DNA of 64,000 nt, from the NCBI GenBank assembly GCA_003349915.1, contig QFXE01000007.1, forward strand, positions 99,460 to 163,459, given 5' to 3'. Made by a program: the position numbers and the translations under genes. The stretch is from an endosymbiont of Escarpia spicata. Lineage in GTDB: Bacteria; Pseudomonadota; Gammaproteobacteria; Chromatiales; Chromatiaceae. Below, one piece after another: positions 1-8,677 of this stretch; position 1 is the first letter of the stretch, and each line of letters starts with the position of its first letter. The notes under the pieces were generated by a model. The model saw nothing but the letters and a program-made list of their open reading frames with translations, was not told the DNA's origin and did not search any database.

Positions 1-572
<572 letters not shown>

Positions 573-688
573 GGTGTCTTCCTCACTCTAATGATGGATT
601 ATATTTTTCAGTCTCGGATTGAGACCTTCTTCCGCGCCCCCAGTAACGATCAACTGGAGGACAAAAGTCTGTGTGCCCCGGTCAGCGA

Positions 689-973
689 CTACCGATGCCA
701 ACCCCGGATGTCATATGGCCCCCGCATGCCAGGACGATTAAATGGCGTGTACCAGTCGCCCTGGTTGTCGAGGAAATAGAGGCTGCGTGGATAGGGTCTT
801 TGCACGCCAGTCAGCGCGTGCTCGTACCAGGTTTTGTTATGCTGCACCCACTCAACAACCGGGGCGCCAGAGGGACGCAGGGAAGGTTTAATCCCGGCAA
901 TGGGATAATCCGCAGAAGCCATCGGTGTCGTTAACAGCAGAATGACGCTGCAGACAGGCAGAAAAAACCGCAT
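689..973 (-). CDS. Small secreted protein of unknown function
   Basis: This is a 94-residue protein with a signal peptide at about 1-21 (MRFF start, hydrophobic core, MASA cleavage site). The mature part is short and rich in Tyr, Trp, Pro and Arg, including NKTWYEHALTG and a C-terminal GMRGPYDIRGWHR. No Cys pair, membrane anchor or known domain is visible. GAGGGGG lies about 5 nt before the ATG and supports the start. It lies 116 bp upstream of, and on the same strand as, the secreted Met-Gly-Ser protein, so the two may be co-transcribed and act together outside the cytoplasm. The function is unknown. Confidence 0.7.
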   Translation of the reverse strand: MRFFLPVCSVILLLTTPMASADYPIAGIKPSLRPSGAPVVEWVQHNKTWYEHALTGVQRPYPRSLYFLDNQGDWYTPFNRPGMRGPYDIRGWHR

Positions 974-1524
974 TACATCCCCCTCATCAGATAATTATTC
1001 TTGGCACTGCAATACGCAGCTGCAATCATCCAACGCAACTGCCATGCCAGAAGGGGATAGCTCTTTTTATCTTAATGTTTTATATGGTTTTTTTACGATG
1101 GAGCGCAAGCTTACAGAGAAATGGAAGATGTAATGTTCTGACAAAATGGCAGAGAAATAGTGAGATGTGGCCTGAGCCAGATCTTTATATATTCAAAGTT
1201 ACTTATTTAGTGAATTTATTTTTCCCTGAAATTTCATTACGTTAGCCTTTGTTCGACAGGGAAATAACTTATATTTCACGCCATCGAACAGCCACTGCCA
1301 ATTCGTCATACGGATTTTCCCTAATAGGATTTTAGGTTGTAACAGGAGATATCCCCCCTCACTACCAGACTCCCGATGAGAAAGAGGTTATTGGGCAGAC
1401 AAAAAAGGAGGCCCTTTGACAGGCCTCCAAAAAGGGGAGGAACAGGATGTTTACACCCAAGGGTATAAGTTTCGTTTGAGCAGACGAGCTGCTCAACTCA
1501 GCTTTATCTATCTGATCAAGTGGT
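974..1524. other. Long intergenic region
   Basis: The region is AT-rich and holds no convincing gene. It contains the terminator at 1401-1433 for the gene on its right and presumably the minus-strand promoter for the two secreted-protein genes on its left. I see no clear promoter consensus. The short plus-strand frames here lack signals of a real gene. Confidence 0.5.
1401..1433 (-). terminator. Rho-independent terminator of the 251-aa secreted protein gene
   Basis: On the minus strand, a GGAGGCC / GGCCTCC stem (1422-1428 and 1407-1413) with an 8-nt loop is followed by six T residues (1406-1401). It lies about 90 bp past the stop codon at 1525. Confidence 0.85.
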
Positions 1525-2280
1525 TTACTCTAACAGCATCACATGCCCGTCAGATGCACGTATTGCCAGTTGATGTTTCAACGCGTGGGGTGATGTATCT
1601 TCAACCAGGCTGACCAAATAGATGCGCAATATCCTGCGGATCTTGCCTACCAGCAGCCCATGAAGCCCTGATCTCTCCAACCATTTCTGTGCCAGTTCAT
1701 TTGCTTCAGGCCATTGATCGACCGGCAGTGACACCCGAGCTGTATCAAACTGATATCCCTCACATCTTTCCACGGCTGTTTGGTCTGAAATTGTAGCCTT
1801 TGTGCCCGGCGGTTTGGATAATGGGTGAAACAACATCGAACCATCTTCACCTTTTTCTATCCGCCAATATTCGAAACCCGGCAGATCAGGGATCAAGTCT
1901 GTTTCAGATTCGGTTGGTGCCAGGGGCGTACCGGCAGCCTGGACAGCCGCTGGTCGCTGGGGCCTGAGAACAAGACTCCCATCCGGATCCCAATCCGCCT
2001 GCCAACCCCTTCCATCCAAAGCTTTCCCCAGCTGTTCCCTCTGTTGCCCATCAGCACCAAGCGGTTTATTTTGGGGTTCTGACTGAACAGGTTTCTGACG
2101 ATAAATCACACTCCCGTCTTCCTGCTGACCCTCCTCCCAACCTTGCGCTTTAAGTGACTGCTTCAGGCTGTCAGAAAGACCGGTATCGGCCTCTGCCAGA
2201 GTAACCAGTGGTATAAATGCCAGTATCAAACCACTGGCTATCAGGATTGAGCGGCATCCAATCATTTTTTCTATTTTCAT
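1525..2280 (-). CDS. Secreted protein with three degenerate repeats, function unknown
   Basis: This 251-residue protein has an N-terminal signal or anchor segment (about 9-29, ending near TLAEA). Three degenerate modules follow, each with a Gly-Trp or Tyr-Trp and then DGS about 8-10 residues later. They are AQGWEEGQQEDGSVIYRQKP (about 45-64), GRGWQADWDPDGSLVLRPQRP (about 90-110) and EYWRIEKGEDGSMLFHP (about 136-152), joined by Pro/Gln-rich linkers. The C-terminal 90 residues look globular, with VDQWPEANELAQKWLERSG and VGKIRRILRIYLVSLVED, and could resemble a small periplasmic domain. The gene is transcribed alone and has its own terminator. I do not recognise it. Confidence 0.7.
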   Translation of the reverse strand: MKIEKMIGCRSILIASGLILAFIPLVTLAEADTGLSDSLKQSLKAQGWEEGQQEDGSVIYRQKPVQSEPQNKPLGADGQQREQLGKALDGRGWQADWDPDGSLVLRPQRPAAVQAAGTPLAPTESETDLIPDLPGFEYWRIEKGEDGSMLFHPLSKPPGTKATISDQTAVERCEGYQFDTARVSLPVDQWPEANELAQKWLERSGLHGLLVGKIRRILRIYLVSLVEDTSPHALKHQLAIRASDGHVMLLE

Positions 2281-2411
2281 GTTTTAAGGACTCCTCCACA
2301 GGACGGGGCACTTGAGCAATAGCTCAGATCTCAGTACCCCTGCAAGTCTTGCGCCAAACCTTATACAGACAGGAAATAACGTACGAATTCGGCCAAACAA
2401 TCACCCAACAC

Positions 2412-2500
2412 CTGACAAATTGTCAGAAAAAGCTATCCTTTTGAGCGTTACAATAAAAATAGTTGGACATTCCAATGAAACCCTTCTGACAAATTGACTG
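2412..2500. promoter_or_regulatory. Inverted repeat plus half-copy upstream of the sensor kinase
   Basis: CTGACAAATTGTCAG at 2412-2426 is a perfect 7+7 palindrome around one base. CTGACAAATTGACTG at 2486-2500 repeats its left arm and keeps a degenerate right arm, ending 13 bp before the kinase ATG. The centres are 74 bp apart, close to seven helical turns. The layout suits a dimeric regulator binding two phased sites. The regulator is unknown; autoregulation by the adjacent response regulator is possible but unproven. Confidence 0.4.
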
Positions 2501-2513
2501 GTACTCCGTTCCC

Positions 2514-4370
2514 ATGAGCTGGATAGCCGACAGTCTGAATAGAAAATTCATCCTGGGCACCGCCTCCGGGCTTGCGGTGAGTTCTCTGGTTTTTCTGCTT
2601 CTCTACATCCAGCTCTACCAGTCAGAGCTGTCTGGTGAACGGGCGCGAACCGCCGGGCAGGTCAACAGCCTGCTGCAGACGTCGTTGGAAAACGCCATGC
2701 TCAAGCGAGACCTGCCCGGCTTGGCCAAGATGGTGGAAAAATGGGGTCAGCAACAGGGAATCGCCACCGTCTTCATTACCAATCCCGCAGGTGAGATACG
2801 CTTTACCAGTCAACCTGATCTTCTCGGCAAAAAGCTAGCTGATCCTTACACTTCCAGTTCCCCCACCACACGATTTGTTGAAGATGCACGGGGAGAGGAG
2901 ACACTACGCAGTATCAACCCGGTACATAACAAGTCTCCTTGCACAGAGTGTCATGGACCGATAACAAAGAGTCCTATAAACGGTATCTTATATGTCGATT
3001 ATGATGCGGGGCCGCTTCGTAGAAAGGTACGAAACACCACCTTGTTACTGATGGGGGCTGGCGCGTTGATTGTTATCCTGAATCTGACTGGCGGCTGGTG
3101 GTTTATCCACCACTATATCCTCAAGCCAGTAGACCGCCTTACCCGAGCCAGCGAAACCCTGACACATGGTGACTTGTCAGCCCGGGTTTCCATGCCTGGA
3201 AAGGATGAACTCTCCCGGCTTGGTAACGCCTTCGATTTCATGGCAATACGCCTGCAGGACAAACTACTGGAACTAGAGGAGCAGAAGAGCTTTCTACAAT
3301 CCCTGGTGGATGCGATTCCAGACGGAGTACGGATCATCAACAAGGACTTCAATATTCTGTTAACCAACCAAGCCTACCGTACCCAACTCGGATTGACGGA
3401 TGAAACAGAGATCGGGCAACCCTGCTACCTTATTGCCCACAACAGAGACAAACCCTGTCCTCCCACACTGACCACCTGCCCACTCCATGAAGTCACAAAA
3501 AAGCACACGCCGATCAAAGTGCTTCACCGTCACCTGCGAACAGACCAAAGCACCCTTGACGTCGAAATCTTCGCTGCCCCCATGACGGCAAGTATCAATG
3601 GAGTGAAACAGACCCTGGTGGTTGAGTCGATTCGGGATCTCGACAAAGAGGTCAAGTACTCCCAGGAGCAGAAGCTATCCGAACTGGGACGTCTGGCTAC
3701 CGGAGTGGCCCATGAGATCCATAATCCTCTGGCATCAGTCAAATTGGCATTGGGTGCCACGGAGAAGGCCGTTGAGTCTCATTCCGGCTGCCCGACTTCA
3801 ATCATGGGTCACCTCAAACTGGTGGATCATGAAATTGACAAGTGCATTCAGATCACCGGAAAACTGTTGAAATTAGGCGCTGCCCCTGGAGAGTCTCTGG
3901 AATTGGTGGATATCAATGTTGCGTTGCATGAGACATTGAGCCTTCTGAGATGGACCGCCGAACAAAACAATATCGAGATAGTCGAAGAACTCGATCCATC
4001 ACTATTGCGAGTTATAGCCTCCGAGAGTGAACTGCGCATGGTTGCACTCAATCTGGCACAAAATGCCTTCCATGCCATGCCGGTTGGTGGAGTGCTGACT
4101 GTTTCAACCGCTAGCACAAAGAGACACATCACTATTCAATTCAATGACACAGGTGCAGGAATCCGGGAAAAAGACCTCCCCTACATCTTCGATCCTTTTT
4201 TCAGCCGCCGGGCTGACGATGCAAAAGGAACAGGGCTGGGACTCTCCATCAGTCTCGCTATCATTGAGAAGTATGGAGGCAGTATCAATGTAGCCAGTGA
4301 ATTTTCAGCAGGCAGTGTTTTTACCATCGATCTGCCAGATGCCAGGCATGAAATGGGAGTGCAGGCATGA
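2514..4370 (+). CDS. Membrane sensor histidine kinase with periplasmic CxxCH heme motif
   Basis: This 618-residue kinase has a transmembrane helix at about 13-33, a periplasmic domain, a second helix at about 177-199, HAMP, PAS, HisKA and HATPase_c. The phosphoacceptor is His400 in GVAHEIHNPL; the N box is NLAQNAFHAM and the G box is GTGLGLSIS. The periplasmic loop contains C143-T-E-C-H147, the c-type heme attachment motif, so the sensor may bind heme and respond to redox state or a gas ligand (inference). The PAS domain also has clustered Cys (PCYLIAHNRDKPCPP, then TCPL), typical of PAS domains that may bind metal or sense redox. The stop overlaps the next ATG by 4 bp, showing coupling to the sigma-54 response regulator. 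Its genomic targets are not visible here. Confidence 0.92.
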   Translation: MSWIADSLNRKFILGTASGLAVSSLVFLLLYIQLYQSELSGERARTAGQVNSLLQTSLENAMLKRDLPGLAKMVEKWGQQQGIATVFITNPAGEIRFTSQPDLLGKKLADPYTSSSPTTRFVEDARGEETLRSINPVHNKSPCTECHGPITKSPINGILYVDYDAGPLRRKVRNTTLLLMGAGALIVILNLTGGWWFIHHYILKPVDRLTRASETLTHGDLSARVSMPGKDELSRLGNAFDFMAIRLQDKLLELEEQKSFLQSLVDAIPDGVRIINKDFNILLTNQAYRTQLGLTDETEIGQPCYLIAHNRDKPCPPTLTTCPLHEVTKKHTPIKVLHRHLRTDQSTLDVEIFAAPMTASINGVKQTLVVESIRDLDKEVKYSQEQKLSELGRLATGVAHEIHNPLASVKLALGATEKAVESHSGCPTSIMGHLKLVDHEIDKCIQITGKLLKLGAAPGESLELVDINVALHETLSLLRWTAEQNNIEIVEELDPSLLRVIASESELRMVALNLAQNAFHAMPVGGVLTVSTASTKRHITIQFNDTGAGIREKDLPYIFDPFFSRRADDAKGTGLGLSISLAIIEKYGGSINVASEFSAGSVFTIDLPDARHEMGVQA

Positions 4371-5713
4371 AGCGTAAAATTCTGGTGATAGAAGATGACG
4401 ATCTACTCAGGAAAATCATTTTGCAGCAACTCAGCAACCTGGAGTACGATCCCAAGGGAGTCAGTCAATGGCACGAAGCAACAGACTATCTGGAAACGTT
4501 TGAACCCTCTCTGATTCTGACGGACGTTCGTCTGCCGGATGGAAACAGCCTGGAACATATCGAAGCATTAGCAGAAGCTTACCCCGTCATTATACTGACC
4601 GCCTTCGGTTCAGTGCGCGATGCCGTCGCAGCCATTAAGGCCGGCGCAGCGGATTATCTGTTAAAGCCCGTCAGCCTCGATACGCTTTCACTCACTGTAC
4701 AAAGGGTACTGGATACTGCAGCGCTACGCAGAGACCACCACTTCTGTAAAAGGCAACTCCAGAAAAACGACAAAGGAAAATCATCCCTGGTTGGTACGAG
4801 CGAGGCGCTTAACCAAGTCAGAGAATTGATCAAAGCTGTCGCCCCCAATGACATAACTGTATTGATCCAGGGGGAAAGTGGTTCAGGCAAAGAGCTTGTG
4901 GCCCGAGCAGTTCATACCGAGAGCCATCGGGCAAAGCACAACTTTGTCGCTGTTGACTGCTGCACCCTTCAGGAGAACTTGTTCGAGTCCGAACTGTTCG
5001 GCCATGAAAAGGGAGCCTTTACCGGCGCTGACAAACAGAAAAAAGGTCTTATCGAAGGTGCTGAGGGGGGAACACTTTTTCTGGATGAAATCGGCGAGAT
5101 CAACGCCGGTGGCCAGGCAAAACTGCTGCGTATTCTGGAAACCGGCCAGTTTCGTCGCCTGGGAGGCACCAAGGATCTCTCTGCAAATGTCAGAATCGTA
5201 GCTGCCACCAATCGGGATCTTGAGACCATGTCAAACGAGGGCTCCTTCCGTCTTGATCTTTTCTTTCGTTTGAATGCCTTTAGCATCAAGGTTCCTTCAC
5301 TGCGTGAACGGCGTGAGGATATTCCTGCCCTGACTGAGCACTTTCTTCAGAATCACAGCTTTTCCACCCGGGTCAACAAGACCCTCTCCTCCTCTGCCAT
5401 ACGTGAACTGGTCTCCTATGACTGGCCGGGAAACATCCGTGAACTGAAAAACATGGTGGAGCGGGCAATTATTCTGTCTGGCGACCGCCCCCAAATTCGC
5501 CCTGAGCACTTCGCCTTCAGTCAATCAAGCATTGGAAAGAAATCAAAGGTAAGCCTCTCTTTTGATCGCGACCCCACACTGGAAGAGTTGGAGGCTCACT
5601 ACCTTACCAGCCAACTGGAAAAGTATTCCGGCCGCCGTGCCAAAGTGGCCGACATCATGGGCATCAGTGAACGCAGTGTTTACCGGATGATCAAGCGCTA
5701 CAATCTGGAATAG
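4367..5713 (+). CDS. Sigma-54-dependent NtrC-type response regulator
   Basis: This 448-residue protein has a receiver domain (about 3-115, phosphoacceptor Asp53 in LTDVRLPDG, acidic pair EDDD near the start). It is followed by an AAA+ sigma-54 interaction domain with Walker A GESGSGKE, the RNA polymerase-contacting GAFTGA loop and Walker B GGTLFLDEIGE. A C-terminal Fis-type helix-turn-helix (AKVADIMGISERSVYRMIKR) completes it. It is the partner of the preceding heme-motif kinase, with a 4-bp ATGA overlap. Phosphorylation should drive oligomerisation and activation of sigma-54 promoters. The only consensus sigma-54 promoter I found nearby (7734-7749) is better explained by the rtcR product. 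Confidence 0.93.
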   Translation: MKRKILVIEDDDLLRKIILQQLSNLEYDPKGVSQWHEATDYLETFEPSLILTDVRLPDGNSLEHIEALAEAYPVIILTAFGSVRDAVAAIKAGAADYLLKPVSLDTLSLTVQRVLDTAALRRDHHFCKRQLQKNDKGKSSLVGTSEALNQVRELIKAVAPNDITVLIQGESGSGKELVARAVHTESHRAKHNFVAVDCCTLQENLFESELFGHEKGAFTGADKQKKGLIEGAEGGTLFLDEIGEINAGGQAKLLRILETGQFRRLGGTKDLSANVRIVAATNRDLETMSNEGSFRLDLFFRLNAFSIKVPSLRERREDIPALTEHFLQNHSFSTRVNKTLSSSAIRELVSYDWPGNIRELKNMVERAIILSGDRPQIRPEHFAFSQSSIGKKSKVSLSFDRDPTLEELEAHYLTSQLEKYSGRRAKVADIMGISERSVYRMIKRYNLE

Positions 5714-5861
5714 TGATGGGAACTGGTGACATCTATATTTTTCATAGTCGGGACTACCTGCCTTTTGGTTTAAAAACTCAACTATTCAGCTCAATTCTAT
5801 AGATGGCTTGTGGCTGTTCAAGTGTGTCGGATCGGGCGTTTGAGTTGGCAAAATGGCAAGG

Positions 5862-5893
5862 CTGCCAGTTCCGCTGCGCTTGAACCAGCCTAC
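5862..5893 (-). repeat. REP-like element, family 3, copy 1
   Basis: On the minus strand it reads GTAGG, then a GGTTC...GAAC hairpin around AAGCGCAGCG. It matches 58479-58510 closely. It lies between the convergent ends of the response regulator and rtcR genes. The GTAG start is typical of REP elements mobilised by RAYT transposases (family knowledge). Confidence 0.6.
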
Positions 5894-6007
5894 ACCAGTT
5901 CGATCATTCAGGGTTGATAACTCGTTGACCGTGAAGAGCAACTCAAAGGTAAGCTGAATAGATACAAAAAAAACAAATCTTGAAGATCAGTTTTTCACGT
6001 CTCACTG

Positions 6008-7609
6008 TTAATCAGGATGTCTACCTGAATGAACAGCCCCCCAGTCAAGCCCGAAACGTGCAAGGTATTTACGTAATCGGTCTGAGTCGTTGATTGATGT
6101 CTTGTGCGTTCGAGAGACGCCGAACAGTCGGCGGCCGGCTTCCGACAGTGATACACACTTGAGGCAGACTTTTACCACCTGTTCGAGCTGAAGCCGGTCA
6201 AACAGATCGAGTTGGTCGATTGTGTCAGACGGCAACAATTGATCCAGAAAACTCTCTGGCGCAATGGGCTGTTCCCTGATCCAGGACCACTCCAATCTGG
6301 AGATCTCCCGCTCCACAATTTGGGTGTCGATACGGCCACTGCCAGCCAGCGTCGCCATTCTCGTGACACTGGCATTGAGATCACGAAAGTTGCCGCGCCA
6401 CATCGCCGAAGGGGAGTGTGCGAAATCGAGATACCGCTGCATCGCCTCCCGATTAAAATTTACCTGCCGGCCGTTGCGGCTTGCGAATTTGTCGAGTTCA
6501 AACACGATATTGGGCGTGATGTCCTCGCTGCGCTCGCGAAGACCTGGCAGATCGAAATGCCAGAGATTGATGCGGGCAAGGAGATCCTCGCGAAAACGGC
6601 CGGCACGAACCTCGATACGCAGATCACGGTTGCTCCCTGCAATCAGCTGAAAATCGCTGCTCACCTCCCTGTCCGAGCCAATGGGATAGAAGCGTCCCTT
6701 CTCTAACGCCGTGAGCAGCATCGCCTGCTCCTCGGGACCAAGCTCGCCGATCTCGTCAAGAAGGAGCAGGCCCTGGTCGGCGGTTTTCAACAAACCCTCG
6801 CGTACGTTTATCGCACCGGTGAAAGCGCCTTTGCCGTGACCAAAGAGCGTCGACATCGCAGCATCACCACGCAGTGTTGCGCAATTAACCGGCACAAAAG
6901 CACCGGTCAGTTGATGACGCTGATGTTTAAGCTCGTAGATGCGTTGCGCAAGTACCGATTTTCCGGCACCAGTGGGACCAGTCAACAGAATCGGATGTTG
7001 CGAAGCAATCGCGACCGTCTCTATCTCATCGATCATACGATTGAAGGCAGGGTTCTCGGTAGCGATGCCGGATTTAAGAAATTGTTCTCCACGCGCCTTG
7101 CGCCGTTCAAAGCGCTGTGCGAGGCGATCATATCGGGCAAGCGTAAGGTCAATCGTGCGCCAGCCTGCCTCTGCACCCTGACCATAAGCATCGGCCGGAT
7201 AGGTTTGCAGCATGCGACCGGGCAACAGTCTGGACTCGCATAAAAGAAACAGGCAGATACGGGCAACATGAGTGCCCGCAGACATATGGGCGAAGTAATC
7301 GGCCTTGTCCGGATCGAAGGGGTAATCCTCGACGATATCGTGCAAAACCGCGAACACCTCCTCGAAATCCCACGGATCCTGAAAGTGGATAGTGTGACAA
7401 ACGATACGGGTTTCAGGCGAACATACAGCCATCTCGGCGATCGCCGCCTGCGCCATCTCAAGATGCCCACGCTGGACCAGGAGTTCGAGCCTGCTGACGG
7501 GGAGATCGACGTGACTTAGCAGGGAGAGTGTTGGACGCCACTGATTTAGGCGACCGCTCAGGTCGCCACCATCGAGCTCCGGGTCAAATAGGCCAAACAT
7601 GATATTCAT
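6008..7609 (-). CDS. rtcR: RtcR, CARF-domain sigma-54 transcriptional activator
   Basis: This 533-residue protein matches RtcR along its length. The N-terminal CARF domain (about 1-180) includes QWRPTLSLL, PWDFEEV and HMSAGTHVARICLFLL. The AAA+ domain has Walker A GPTGAGKS, GAFTGA, and Walker B LLLLDEIGE. The C-terminal DNA-binding region includes GRRLFGVSRTHKTSINDSDR and RKYLARFGLDW. In known RtcR, the CARF domain senses a nucleotide/RNA-end ligand arising from RNA damage, then activates rtcBA from a sigma-54 promoter. The gene is divergent from the sigma-54 promoter at 7734, as expected. Neither rtcA nor rtcB follows it; that is the oddity of this locus. The start is uncertain: ATG at 7609 is chosen over an upstream start at 7627, and no strong ribosome site is visible for either. 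Confidence 0.95.
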   Translation of the reverse strand: MNIMFGLFDPELDGGDLSGRLNQWRPTLSLLSHVDLPVSRLELLVQRGHLEMAQAAIAEMAVCSPETRIVCHTIHFQDPWDFEEVFAVLHDIVEDYPFDPDKADYFAHMSAGTHVARICLFLLCESRLLPGRMLQTYPADAYGQGAEAGWRTIDLTLARYDRLAQRFERRKARGEQFLKSGIATENPAFNRMIDEIETVAIASQHPILLTGPTGAGKSVLAQRIYELKHQRHQLTGAFVPVNCATLRGDAAMSTLFGHGKGAFTGAINVREGLLKTADQGLLLLDEIGELGPEEQAMLLTALEKGRFYPIGSDREVSSDFQLIAGSNRDLRIEVRAGRFREDLLARINLWHFDLPGLRERSEDITPNIVFELDKFASRNGRQVNFNREAMQRYLDFAHSPSAMWRGNFRDLNASVTRMATLAGSGRIDTQIVEREISRLEWSWIREQPIAPESFLDQLLPSDTIDQLDLFDRLQLEQVVKVCLKCVSLSEAGRRLFGVSRTHKTSINDSDRLRKYLARFGLDWGAVHSGRHPD

Positions 7610-7650
7610 ACGATAATAATATATCATTATTGATAATTGTATCTCATTTT

Positions 7651-7698
7651 TTTCATTGTGAAATCACATCACGCAGCGGACACCAATGAATATTTCAT
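7651..7698. promoter_or_regulatory. Candidate RtcR upstream activating sites
   Basis: Two short palindromes lie in the divergent intergenic region: TTTCATTGTGAAA (7651-7663) and ATGAATATTTCAT (7686-7698). Their centres are 35 bp apart, and they sit about 40-80 bp upstream of the sigma-54 promoter, where enhancer-binding activators usually bind. Assignment to RtcR is inference. Confidence 0.4.
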
Positions 7699-7733
7699 AG
7701 TAAAGACAATAACTTGCTAGCTGTTTTTTAAAC

Positions 7734-7749
7734 TGGCACGGAATTTGCT
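7734..7749 (+). promoter_or_regulatory. Sigma-54 (-24/-12) promoter
   Basis: TGGCACG-GAAT-TTGCT matches the sigma-54 consensus TGGCACG-N4-TTGCW at every position, with GG and GC correctly 10 nt apart. It points at the gene starting at 7806, 57 nt downstream, and lies between this gene and the divergent rtcR. It is the strongest promoter call in the window. Confidence 0.9.
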
Positions 7750-7805
7750 TTATTACATACGAGACAAACGACAAAACAAGAATCCCCATCTGGAGGGCCG
7801 TAATC

Positions 7806-8405
7806 ATGGACAAGACCTACCGACTTACACTGAACCGCTGGCACAAGGTGGCAGAGCGCTTGTCGCGCCGCGCCAATGACATTGCCGAGGAAGTTCGTAC
7901 AGGCTTTAACCAGACTGAGGTCATGGGCCACTTGGGTGAAGATCAGCAGGCACGGCTCAGTACCGAGGGTGAACGCCTGGCTGGGCTCATTCCTGTCTTG
8001 TTTGACTTGCAGTCTACCATCGCACAGATTCGCAAAGCCCTCGGCACCGCAAACGAGGCGACAGGTATCAGCTCCAGCCTCGCCGAACTCGACATGCTCA
8101 ACAAGCAACTTCGCCTGATGGAGAGCCTGATCAATGGCCAGGAAGCCGGGCTTGTGGGAATCGACGAACTGCCGAACCTCCCGGTACGGGTCCAGGAGGA
8201 GAGTGGCCTGTTCGCCAGGCCGTCGACGTTTCGCGTGCGGATAATGCCGGATAGCGCGCTTGAGGCATACCGCCGGAAACTGGAGGACATCCGCACCGAA
8301 AGCTTTGCTGTAGCTGACAAAATCGCTGCCAGGAACCGGGAGGCTCTGCCAATTTCCATCTCAGAAAATGTTGCCCGGCTTGCTGGACTCACCATTTCGT
8401 CATAG
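7806..8405 (+). CDS. Alpha-helical protein of the RtcR-controlled unit, function unknown
   Basis: This 199-residue cytoplasmic protein has no signal peptide or membrane segment. It looks almost wholly helical: LNRWHKVAERLSRRANDIAEEV, then a long heptad-like stretch from about 55 to 115 including DLQSTIAQIRKALGTANEATG and LAELDMLNKQLRLMESLI, then a C-terminal helix LEAYRRKLEDIRTESFAVAD. GGAGG lies 9 nt before the ATG. It is the first gene behind the consensus sigma-54 promoter divergent from rtcR, so it takes the position normally held by RNA-repair genes. I recall unnamed helical proteins at RtcR loci in other genomes, but cannot name a family with certainty. A role in RNA damage handling is inference from context. 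Confidence 0.85.
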   Translation: MDKTYRLTLNRWHKVAERLSRRANDIAEEVRTGFNQTEVMGHLGEDQQARLSTEGERLAGLIPVLFDLQSTIAQIRKALGTANEATGISSSLAELDMLNKQLRLMESLINGQEAGLVGIDELPNLPVRVQEESGLFARPSTFRVRIMPDSALEAYRRKLEDIRTESFAVADKIAARNREALPISISENVARLAGLTISS

Positions 8406-8600
8406 AAGACTCAGGTCGCTGCGCCGCAGGCGACCGGATGACTGTTAGCGGCTACGGGCCTGGCCTCCTTCCCCCAGACTGATAACTGGTGGAATCCTCC
8501 AGGCCGGACGTTTGGCAGGAACAGCTCAGACGCTTACGGCAATCTTAACGATTGCAACTGGAGTTGATTCAGCATCGGGTTGTCGAATGTCATCAATCGG
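8406..8600 (+). ncRNA. Candidate structured RNA downstream of the RtcR target gene
   Basis: No gene is seen here, but there are several stems. GGTCGC/GCGACC lie at 8414-8419 and 8430-8435. GGCCTGG/CCAGGCC lie at 8457-8463 and 8499-8505 and enclose a smaller CCAG/CTGG hairpin. GCAATC/GATTGC (8539-8544, 8550-8555) form a perfect stem with a 5-nt loop, and TTGAT/ATCAA lie near 8564-8596. None is followed by a T-run, so these are not simple terminators. RtcR operons in Salmonella and others carry Y-RNA-like tRNA mimics (established). That this is one is inference, and the boundaries are approximate. Confidence 0.3.
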
Positions 8601-8677
8601 ACCGGACTTTTGCAGGTTGACTGTTGTCGGTTGTTTTGGCCATGCCCGTATTTAATTTAACTTTTGGATCATTGAAA

